A stretch of 64,000 bases of DNA from JBBSOK01 sp965219125 (lineage in GTDB: Bacteria > Bacteroidota > Bacteroidia > Flavobacteriales > Flavobacteriaceae), in NCBI GenBank assembly GCA_965219125.1, contig CBDCMO010000002.1:434001-498000 (forward strand). Reading direction: 5' to 3'. The notes under the pieces are model-generated. The model did no database searches. It saw only the letters and a program-made list of their open reading frames with translations, and was not told where the DNA came from. How positions within the stretch are numbered: position 1 is the stretch's first letter; each line of letters starts with the position of its first letter. Shown here in pieces: positions 43,361 to 51,474 of the stretch. The position numbers and the translations under genes were made by a program.

Positions 43361-44159
43361 TTAAAATAAATAAAGACATTTTATCAATTCCCGATTCGCT
43401 AAAAATACCAAATAAGGTAATGTTTCCAAATGGAATACCTAGAAAAGCTAAAACAACTCATAAAAGACGACTAAAATTAATTGAGAAAAGTAAATATATT
43501 GACGAAAATAAGTACAACGATCGATATAAAATTAATGATATTCGCATTGCATTAAAGAGAATTTACAAAAACAAATGTGCATTTTGTGAGCATAAGGTAG
43601 AACAATATCATATTGAGCATTATCGCCCTAAAAAAGTCTACTATTGGCTTGCTTTTTCTTGGGATAATTTATTAATGTCTTGTGCAACTTGTAATCAATA
43701 TAAAGGTATAAATTTCGAAATTGATGGAACACTAGCTAAATATATAGATGATGAGCCTAATTTAATTGTAATTAATAATAATTCGGCAAATAATGATATT
43801 CTGGAAATCCCCAAACTTGTAAATCCAGAAGTTACTAATCCACTTGGTTTCATAAGGTTTTTGAAAAACGGTTATATAGAATCAGATGATCCAAGGTTTA
43901 TTTTACAATTGAAACTTGTAAATTAAATAGAGATCACCTCAATGATGAAAGGAGGAAGTTATTAGATATTTTCACAAGAGATATTGAATCTGTTTTAATT
44001 GAAAACATTAGTATTGATGACCAAAGAATCGCGATCAGAGCAATAATTAAAAAATTTATTCGTGATTCAAAAGATGATGAATTACAATTTCTAGCTTTTA
44101 GAAATTATACTCTTACTAGTAATTGGCTTAACGATATAATCAAAGATTCTAATAATTAA
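43357..44159 (+). pseudogene. PtuB-like HNH endonuclease gene with a frameshift
   Basis: The first 189 residues hold a zinc-type HNH: KNKCAFCEHKVEQYHIEHYRPK, then LMSCATCNQYKG, in the TIGR02646 style of Septu and retron HNH partners. The frame stops at 43926. In the -1 frame the homologous continuation (TIETCKLNRDHLNDERRKLL and on to a stop at 44157-44159) is intact. One extra T in the T run at 43901-43904 would restore a single protein of about 267 residues. It overlaps the ATPase stop by 4 bp. Real loss of function, phase variation or a base-call error are all possible. The HNH residues themselves precede the shift. Confidence 0.8.
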
Positions 44160-44184
44160 GTTATCATAAAGAAAATTTAGGTAA

Positions 44185-46530
44185 ATGAATGAAGATAAGA
44201 GATTAGATTTATTGGGAGACCTTGTAAGAGAAAAAGAATTAGAGAAAATTCTAAAATTAAAAAAACGAGATTATGTTTTAGAGGATATTCCTAAAGACGA
44301 TGACCTTTTAAATCAATATCTTAGTAAGGGTTGGTTAGTCCAGAGGGAACTCAAGCATTTTTATAGAATGAAGGGGCCAAAGCCTCATGATATTTTATTT
44401 GAAGATAAAGTATGGAGTGTTTTTGCTCAGTTAGGATTTACTCACCTTAATAGAAACAGAAACTTTGCATTGCCATATGATAAAAACAATATTAATTTAT
44501 CTAAGCAAATTGATGTATTCGCTAAGGACGATGAATCTATATTATATGTAGAATGTAAATCATCAATTGATTTTGGTAGAGGTGATTTTAAAAAAGAATT
44601 AGAATCTTATCAAGGAATAAAAGGCGGGTTAGAAATCTCAATTAAAAAAATGTTTCCAAATTCTAAACCGAGAATAAAGTTTATTCTTGCAACAGAAAAT
44701 AAAACATTAGGAGATAAAGATGCGGAGAGACTTGCAAATCTAGGCGGAATTCATCTTGATGAAGAAGCAATTGAATATTATCTTAAAATGTTTAATCAGA
44801 TTGGTATCGCAGCCAGATATCAACTATTGGGTTACCTTTTCTCTGGAAGTATAATACCAGACTTAGACAATCAGATCCCAGCTATAAAGGGAAAAATGGG
44901 AAACCATACATATTATTCTTTCTCTATTGAACCGGATAAGCTTTTGAAAATAGGTTATGTTTTGCATAGAAGCAAAGCTAATCGCAAAATGATGCCAACC
45001 TATCAAAGAATTATTAAGAAAAACAGATTAAAACAGATTAATGAATTTATTACTGAAGATTCTGGTTTTTTCCCAAATTCAATTATAATTAGCTTAGAGG
45101 CAAAGGTTTCGGGTTTAAGATTTGACTCGGCTAATACACAAGTTGCCAGTGCTATATCCAAAGTAGGTGTTTTATATCTCCCAAAACAATACAGATCAGC
45201 TTACATTATTGATGGACAACATAGACTTTATGGTTACGCTGGAACAAAATATAGTAAGATCAACACTATACCTGTTGTTGCTTTTGTCAATTTAAAAAGG
45301 GAAGAACAAGTTGATTTATTTATGCAAATAAATGAAAATCAAAAAGCCGTCCCTAAAACACTCAGAGAAACTTTAAATGCCGACTTACTCTGGACTTCTA
45401 CAAATTTGAAAGAACAAATGAAAGCACTTTGTTCTAGGATTTCGATTTCATTGGGAGAAGAAAAAGATTCACCTTTTTATAATTACGTTTCTTTAGGAGA
45501 GGATCATCGAGTTCTAACTCCAGGTAATTTTTCCTCAGCATTAATTAAAAGTCATTTTTTTGGCACAGTAACTAAAGACAAAATTGAAAAATTGGGCCTG
45601 TTCTATAAAGGCGATTTAGAACATGCCTTCGAAAAAACATATGAATATTTAAGATTGTCATTTACGTATTTAAGAAGCACCTTAATTCAGGATTGGGAAC
45701 AGGAAAGTGAAAGTTTCCTGTTTGTCAATAAGGGTGTTTATGCAGTAGTTTTGTTATTAAGCGATATTTTAGATCATCTTGAAACATCCAATACTATAAA
45801 TACTAATAAAGATAATACTCAAACTTTATTTAATGAAACCCAGAAATATTTAGATCCACTAATAGTCTTTGTAAGAGAAATGGATGATGAGACACGTATT
45901 AAATTTAAAGAAATGAAAGGATCTACTGCTCCAAGTAGATACTGGAGAAGATTCCAAGTTTGTGTTCGCGCTATTCATTCAGATTTCAAACCTGAAGGTT
46001 TAGAAGATTATATTAAAACACAAGAAAGAGCATTAAATATCAAAACTTTCGCAATGATTCAGGATATAGAGGATTATATGCGAGAAGACTTTAAGAAAAA
46101 ATTATATGATCACTTAGGAGAAGAATGGGCTTGGAAAAAAGGAGTGCCGGTTAAGATTCAGGATGATGCAGAAGATAGAATGAGAAAGAAAAATAGAACT
46201 AGAACCAAGGAAGAAGAAACTGAGGAATGGGATAACTTAAATTTAATTCATTATCGTGAAATAGCTCGACAGAATTGGCAATATATGACTGAAGAGAAGA
46301 AAAGAGTTAAATTTTTTGAAGTTTATTATACAATGCCGACAGAGGAAAATTTAAATAAGGACGATAAAACTAAGTGGTGGGTAAAATTAAATGAGTTAAG
46401 AAATATTGTTTCACACGTTTCAAATGATCAGATTTCTGAAAACGATTTTGATTACGTAAAACGAATTCATGATTGGTTAATAAAGAAAGAGTCTTTAAAT
46501 AAATTTCAGTTAGAAACATTAAAAAGTTAG
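44185..46530 (+). CDS. DGQHR-domain (DndB-like) protein with nuclease-like N-terminus and HEPN-like C-terminus
   Basis: 781 residues. An N-terminal part (about 60-200) has QIDVFAKDDESILYVECKSS, fitting a PD-(D/E)xK nuclease core (D...ECK). The middle has IDGQHRLYGYAG (about 342) and LFMQINENQKAVPKTLRETL, the DGQHR signature of DndB/DptB-like proteins linked to DNA phosphorothioation. The C-terminus (about 690-781) has KWWVKLNELRNIVSHVS, where R-x4-H matches the catalytic motif of HEPN RNases, in a Swt1-like setting. It starts 25 bp after the HNH frame ends and probably belongs to the same island. No dnd sulfur genes are present, so DGQHR here likely senses DNA without phosphorothioation. Confidence 0.8.
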   Translation: MNEDKRLDLLGDLVREKELEKILKLKKRDYVLEDIPKDDDLLNQYLSKGWLVQRELKHFYRMKGPKPHDILFEDKVWSVFAQLGFTHLNRNRNFALPYDKNNINLSKQIDVFAKDDESILYVECKSSIDFGRGDFKKELESYQGIKGGLEISIKKMFPNSKPRIKFILATENKTLGDKDAERLANLGGIHLDEEAIEYYLKMFNQIGIAARYQLLGYLFSGSIIPDLDNQIPAIKGKMGNHTYYSFSIEPDKLLKIGYVLHRSKANRKMMPTYQRIIKKNRLKQINEFITEDSGFFPNSIIISLEAKVSGLRFDSANTQVASAISKVGVLYLPKQYRSAYIIDGQHRLYGYAGTKYSKINTIPVVAFVNLKREEQVDLFMQINENQKAVPKTLRETLNADLLWTSTNLKEQMKALCSRISISLGEEKDSPFYNYVSLGEDHRVLTPGNFSSALIKSHFFGTVTKDKIEKLGLFYKGDLEHAFEKTYEYLRLSFTYLRSTLIQDWEQESESFLFVNKGVYAVVLLLSDILDHLETSNTINTNKDNTQTLFNETQKYLDPLIVFVREMDDETRIKFKEMKGSTAPSRYWRRFQVCVRAIHSDFKPEGLEDYIKTQERALNIKTFAMIQDIEDYMREDFKKKLYDHLGEEWAWKKGVPVKIQDDAEDRMRKKNRTRTKEEETEEWDNLNLIHYREIARQNWQYMTEEKKRVKFFEVYYTMPTEENLNKDDKTKWWVKLNELRNIVSHVSNDQISENDFDYVKRIHDWLIKKESLNKFQLETLKS

Positions 46531-47254
46531 ACTTTATTTTAACGGCCTCAGAAAACTTTGGTCAAAACAATAGGGGAGTGAGCGTTAAGCACTTTAAGGT
46601 GTCACCACTATATATTCTTAATTTGATAAAAGTTTAATGGCAGTTCGAGGCAGTCTTAATAGGTTCCAATCTTTCCTAAAGTGTAGCGATTGACCCGTAC
46701 ATTGTTTCCAAAGTTTTGTGCAACCTTGATTTTTTTGTTTAGCTCACGCGTTAATATTTTATTAGAGTTCATGAATCTCCTAAAGTCGATTTCTTTTTCA
46801 TCAAGGAAAAAGAAAGACTAAACATAAATTTAGAACAAGGTTTAAGTTTTAGTTCTGTGGTTAAATGAATTTACTAAACCAAAAAACAAACAACAAATGG
46901 ACGAATTTAGTAAGGGTAAAGAAATTTATGGTGTTGGATGATGCGCTGGGATAAATTTTTTACGCTTACGGGAAGCTTTCCCAAATGTTCCTGAAAACTT
47001 TTTTACAGCAATATCATTCTTAAAAAGACAGAATAATCATATATGACGAATGTTTGCTTTTGTGCGGCTGGCTTAAAAATACCGAATTTTAAAACATTCC
47101 TAAGCATTCTTAAAAAGAAGAATTAATCAACCAAGCACAATGCGTGCGGCAATTTTACATAGCGTCTAATTATAGAACATACCGACGCGAACTTCAATTT
47201 AGCCCAAAACCAAAAAGTTTAATGACCCCCGACGGATTTTCAATGAAACGTACC
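46531..47254. other. Non-coding stretch right of the defence island
   Basis: About 720 bp with no ORF I can support. The word CATTCTTAAAAAGA occurs near 47029 and again near 47103 in a broken repeat. The region may contain the remains of a lost gene. Confidence 0.4.
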
Positions 47255-47375
47255 GAATGTTCTGGGATATTTTACATAATATGAAATTATAGCAACATAG
47301 CAAGTTCAATGTAATTACAAAATATTCTTTATGTTCTATAATTTATATTATGTAAAATAGAAAATTCTGACATTC
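47255..47375. repeat. MITE-like inverted repeat
   Basis: A 121-bp element with long complementary arms: 47268-47292 pairs with 47336-47359 over 24 bases with one unpaired base, and the ends share GAATGT on the left against ACATTC on the right. No ORF inside. It could be a miniature transposable element or an RNA hairpin; no target duplication is evident. Confidence 0.5.
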
Positions 47376-47437
47376 TTAACCGTTTTTCAAAAGCTCACAA
47401 TCCACTTCTCTTTTGTCCTATTGGTTACGTTTTATTT

Positions 47438-48397
47438 TTATTCAGGAAAATTTAAGATAACCCTTGTCACACCCTCATCATCTGTTCGTACGCTAACCAC
47501 TTTTGCCTTTTCGCCAGGCTCCATTACTTGACCATCTTTTGCTTCAAAGGTTTCATAATCATAAATTTGAGCTGGATTTAAAGCTGTGATAATGTCACCT
47601 TTTTTAGGTATTTGATTATCATCCTCTTCGTAAACTACATCGCCATTCATATTTGTAAAAAGATTTTTAACGAAATAACGTTGGGTATTGTCACCATAAA
47701 CAACCATACCTTCATAAACCATTAAAGATTCTATACTATCTTGAGCAGTTTTATACAATGGATCCGCAGTGCCGCGCGCATAAATATAATTGAGATATGA
47801 GTTTACGGTATGACTTGTATTGGCAGTTTCCCATTCGGGATTAGCATTAGTACCAGTATTGTCATCGCCGCCGCCCAACATAGCAATTAGTGCAATTAAA
47901 ACTACCACAGCCACAACTCCACCAATTATATATTTACTTGCACCACCTGATTTTTTAGGTATTGGCGGTTTAAATGTTCCTTTGGCTACTGTTGTTGGAA
48001 CTTCATTTAGACTTATGTGCAAATCTTTCACCAATCGTTCAAATCCTGCTTCGTGGCCTATTCCTGCCGCTGTAAAATCTACAAATTGCTTTCTTGCCAA
48101 CCGCATTGGTACATCACAATCTTCAATTTTTATAGGTATTACGGGTTTGTCCAATCCGATGGCAAAGCTCATTTCATCCTTCACATTTTCTGACACGCAC
48201 GAAGTTTTGGACAATACCAAAACAATACCATCTGCATTTTTCAATTCTTGTTCAATAGTATCGTCCCAATCTGTACCTGTACGGATGTTTTTATCAAACC
48301 ACACGTCAAAATTTTGTTTTCGTAAGGCTTCTACCAAGTTTGAAACATATTCAGTATCCCGCCTAGAATAGCTTAAAAAAATCTTTTTATTGCTCAT
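47438..48397 (-). CDS. TIR-domain protein with one transmembrane helix
   Basis: 319 residues. The N-terminal TIR domain (about 1-130) reads KIFLSYSRRDTEYV, DVWFDKNIRTGTDW and then SENVKDEMSFAIG, where Glu75 is in the position of the NADase glutamate of bacterial TIRs. A helix YIIGGVVAVVVLIALIAML (about 155-174) follows a Lys-rich linker and is followed by a C-terminal domain of about 140 residues with VTRVILNFPE at the end, of unknown type. TIR domains cleave NAD+ or make signalling nucleotides in defence. It is the last gene of the minus-strand caspase locus, after a 275-bp gap, so it may have its own promoter. Confidence 0.85.
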   Translation of the reverse strand: MSNKKIFLSYSRRDTEYVSNLVEALRKQNFDVWFDKNIRTGTDWDDTIEQELKNADGIVLVLSKTSCVSENVKDEMSFAIGLDKPVIPIKIEDCDVPMRLARKQFVDFTAAGIGHEAGFERLVKDLHISLNEVPTTVAKGTFKPPIPKKSGGASKYIIGGVVAVVVLIALIAMLGGGDDNTGTNANPEWETANTSHTVNSYLNYIYARGTADPLYKTAQDSIESLMVYEGMVVYGDNTQRYFVKNLFTNMNGDVVYEEDDNQIPKKGDIITALNPAQIYDYETFEAKDGQVMEPGEKAKVVSVRTDDEGVTRVILNFPE

Positions 48398-48672
48398 AAT
48401 AATAAAATATAAAGTTTACTTTATTTTAACTCGTGGCAACGCTCAAAAATTGAATTGTCACAAACGTATTTTCACCGTCTATACCAATCGTAAGCCAATC
48501 TCAGGCTTATCCTTTCATTATGCCTTCCAATGTTTTCCCGACACTTCGGGATCAAAAGGTTCTTATGTTTGTGCGCACTTTATGGGGATAGGTTTTTTAC
48601 TTTTGTTTTAAATTCAATTTGGGGAAGTGTATTCTGCTTGAATTTCAACGTGACCTTAATATGTTCGTTAAA

Positions 48673-50916
48673 TTACGATAAAAAATTTGTTTTTAGAAAT
48701 TTTATAAAATCATCTTCAACATTATCAATATTCATCAGGCTTTTGTAGGCGTTATACCCATTCGCGTAAATTGAAATTTTTTCTCTAATCCCACACATTT
48801 TGGCAGCTTTGGCATAATATTCTTTGGACGCTTCAAAATTTCCTAAATAAAGATTTGCTTCTCCCAAAGTCGCTAATTTCCATAGACTGTTAAACGGATC
48901 TTTTTCCAAAGCATTCAGTGCTCTTTGTGCATATTCTGTCATTGTTGGCATATCGCTATTGCATACAATACTTAAAAATGCCAAATTTATCGCCAAATAA
49001 TATATTTGATTGAAATCATTTTTTGTTTCCGCAATTTCCAATCCTTTTTTATAATAGTTAAATGCATTTTCCCCATCTTTTTTGAAAGAAGAATTCAAAT
49101 AATTTCGCTTAAATCTACCTCCAATAACCCCTAATAAATTAGAATTTTCCTGCACCAACGCATTACTGTCCAAAATATGCAATGCCTCTTCTGCCCTGTC
49201 GGCACCTTCCAAAGCAAAGACGAGTCGCTCTAATCCTTTAGCATCCAAGCTATTTGAATTGGGCAATAACTCCTTTATTACTTCATCATAATTTCCCAGA
49301 GCTATATTTATTTCTTCGGAAGAAGAAAATTGGGAATGAAATTTATTATTTGTTAAGGAATTTATTATCAAATTAAACGTATCGCTATTTTCATCTTCAA
49401 TTGAAACTATACCAAAATGATCGCCCTCAACAACTGTTTGATATTTCTTGGGAAAAGGTTCTAAACTTGAAGTTATATTTACAAAATTATCTTTTGTAGC
49501 GGCAATTGTTTTGAATGAAAAAGGATAGCTATCCTTAAATCTTTCGTTCCATTTTTGTCTAAGGGTTTTTATGTAATTACTATTTTGACTTAATTCTTTT
49601 AAATCGTCTTGGTCTAAATCTGCTATAACATTTTCTGAAATACCATTGCTCGGCGTACCAAAAAGCAGCAAATGGCTCACTTTATTTAGTTCAAAATCGT
49701 GTAATTGTATGATTGCTTGTTGCGCTACAAGACCACCCAAACTGTGTGCGACTAGGGCAATACGCTTATACTTACTGTATTTATGCTTAATTGAAGTAGC
49801 CAAATAGCTGGAAATTATATTCAAATCTGTTACAGAAGCCCAAACGTTATAACCCATTTCGGGCATTACATTACCAGCAAAACCTAACGGAGCCATATCC
49901 CAACCATCCAATTTTTCTTGTTTCATCAACAATGATGGAACATTGCCAAATGTAGATGCTGCAGCACCTGAAAAACCGTGAACAAATAATATTAAATTAT
50001 TTGCATTTTCAGTATTTCTGAAATTGGCAACTACTTCTTTTTTAATATCTTGTTTATTTTCATTTAAAGTATTACCTGCTTCATTCGAATTTACAGCCGA
50101 GGCAGATTTTAAAGCCGATTTACTTAAAATAAAATCGTCATAAATTTGCAGATTTGCATACGGATTTTGTTCGGGATTTCGCTCCGGGACGGTTTTAAAA
50201 ATATATCGTATAACTTCAGAAATACGAATAAATGGGTCGTCATAATCCCGCTTATCTTGTCCCTCCAAAACCTCAAGCATACATTTGGTATATAAACTAT
50301 TGGTATCGCCTTCCAAAATATAGGAAAGTTGATCTTCCCGGCAGGATGAAACTATGGACATTCCGCGGCCAGTATCAAGATTTTGCGCTAATCCATCTGC
50401 ATCCGCGTTTTTATTTGCAGTGGTAACGCCAACTGGTGTTGCATTTTTAGTCATTCCCGCAGCGTGGCAGCAATCCAGAAAAAATATTAATCGCCTTGAT
50501 TTTAATGCATTAATTTTCTCTTTTACTTCTTCCGCCTTTACCCAGGTATTTTCATAATTTTCGGCATCATAATCATTTGGGCATAAATGAAAATACTGTC
50601 TGTTTTCAGGTTCAGGTTTCCAATTAATTCTTTTAAGAAAATCGTTATCACTATACGTGCCTCCGTGACCTGAATAATATAGAAGTACAGAAGAATCCTC
50701 ATCAACCTTTTCAATTAAAGAGTCAAAGGCCTCAAGAATGGATTTTCTTGTGGCATTTTTTTCCGTGAGCAAGGTTATGTTTTCCGGTAAATAACCCGCC
50801 AAATCTTTATTTACCAAAAGATCATAAATAGCTGTTGCATCTCCAACGGTTACGGGAAGATCATTGCCAACTCCTATAATTAATGCGTATGCATTTTGTA
50901 ATTTTTCAGTACTCAT
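48673..50916 (-). CDS. Caspase-like peptidase C14 / alpha-beta hydrolase / TPR fusion
   Basis: 747 residues. The N-terminal C14 domain (about 1-260) has YALIIGVGNDLP, catalytic His in LLYYSGHGG (His84) and Cys in FFLDCCHAAGM (Cys149/150). A middle alpha/beta-hydrolase has ILFVHGFSGAA (about 310) and VAHSLGG (about 390), a GxSxG nucleophile elbow. The C-terminus is TPR-like (about 540-740). All catalytic residues seem intact. The order is C14-hydrolase-TPR, the reverse of the CHAT protein at 7.4 kb. Its start lies 5 bp after the stop of the small membrane protein gene, so they are co-translated. Likely a suicide or signalling effector controlled by its neighbours. Confidence 0.85.
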   Translation of the reverse strand: MSTEKLQNAYALIIGVGNDLPVTVGDATAIYDLLVNKDLAGYLPENITLLTEKNATRKSILEAFDSLIEKVDEDSSVLLYYSGHGGTYSDNDFLKRINWKPEPENRQYFHLCPNDYDAENYENTWVKAEEVKEKINALKSRRLIFFLDCCHAAGMTKNATPVGVTTANKNADADGLAQNLDTGRGMSIVSSCREDQLSYILEGDTNSLYTKCMLEVLEGQDKRDYDDPFIRISEVIRYIFKTVPERNPEQNPYANLQIYDDFILSKSALKSASAVNSNEAGNTLNENKQDIKKEVVANFRNTENANNLILFVHGFSGAAASTFGNVPSLLMKQEKLDGWDMAPLGFAGNVMPEMGYNVWASVTDLNIISSYLATSIKHKYSKYKRIALVAHSLGGLVAQQAIIQLHDFELNKVSHLLLFGTPSNGISENVIADLDQDDLKELSQNSNYIKTLRQKWNERFKDSYPFSFKTIAATKDNFVNITSSLEPFPKKYQTVVEGDHFGIVSIEDENSDTFNLIINSLTNNKFHSQFSSSEEINIALGNYDEVIKELLPNSNSLDAKGLERLVFALEGADRAEEALHILDSNALVQENSNLLGVIGGRFKRNYLNSSFKKDGENAFNYYKKGLEIAETKNDFNQIYYLAINLAFLSIVCNSDMPTMTEYAQRALNALEKDPFNSLWKLATLGEANLYLGNFEASKEYYAKAAKMCGIREKISIYANGYNAYKSLMNIDNVEDDFIKFLKTNFLS

Positions 50917-50921
50917 CGCAG

Positions 50922-51458
50922 TTATATATTTATTTGTTCAAAAAGGGTATCTACTATATCTGCTTGCTCTTGTGTGGTATTTGCATTCGCATTTTTGGTA
51001 AGTTCTAACATTGCATCAATCATTTTTGCTTGGTCGGGTTCAATTTTATGCAAGTTCAGCAAGCTTTTGGATATTTGGTTTGGTAGAAGCGAATCCGTAT
51101 TTAAACTGGCTGCTTCAGATTTCAATTTTAAATAATTTATGATACTACTTCGCACATCTAAAATTTGTTTATACGGCGTATCACTTTGATTCATATATGT
51201 TTTTATACCAATGGCTTCCTTTGCAATTGCCTTTGGTTTTATGGCATTGAATATTTTTTTGGTGTCTTCCAATTGTTTATCAAAATTTATTGCAATGCCC
51301 GAAGAATCTGCCTTTATACTACCCAATCTTTGAAATGCATTATTTAATTTACGCCTAAAAATTAGCACAATAAGCAGCAAGGTAACAGGCCATATAATTG
51401 AATCGATCAATTTTATAACCATTTCTAAAGTGGCAGTTTCCGTGGTTTCTATAATCAT
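50922..51458 (-). CDS. Small membrane-anchored protein of the caspase locus
   Basis: 178 residues. One transmembrane helix near the N-terminus (IIWPVTLLLIVLIFRR, about 20-36) is followed by a cytosolic helical part rich in Lys and Asn. The N-terminus ETTETATLEMVIKLIDS is amphipathic. I do not recognise a family. It lies 16 bp after the TPR protein gene and 5 bp before the caspase gene, so it is a tight member of this operon, perhaps as a membrane adaptor. Confidence 0.65.
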   Translation of the reverse strand: MIIETTETATLEMVIKLIDSIIWPVTLLLIVLIFRRKLNNAFQRLGSIKADSSGIAINFDKQLEDTKKIFNAIKPKAIAKEAIGIKTYMNQSDTPYKQILDVRSSIINYLKLKSEAASLNTDSLLPNQISKSLLNLHKIEPDQAKMIDAMLELTKNANANTTQEQADIVDTLFEQINI

Positions 51459-51474
51459 AACTAACTATTTATTG

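Noticed and set aside
40360..46530. DNA phosphorothioation (Dnd) or BREX system.
   Set aside because: The DGQHR domain is Dnd-related, but no dndA, C, D or E homologue and no BREX genes are present; only the methylase, ATPase, HNH and the DGQHR fusion are seen.
48390..48748. Plus-strand frames between the TIR and caspase genes.
   Set aside because: Overlap the starts or ends of real minus-strand genes, have no family similarity and are Phe/Ser/Cys-rich shadows.
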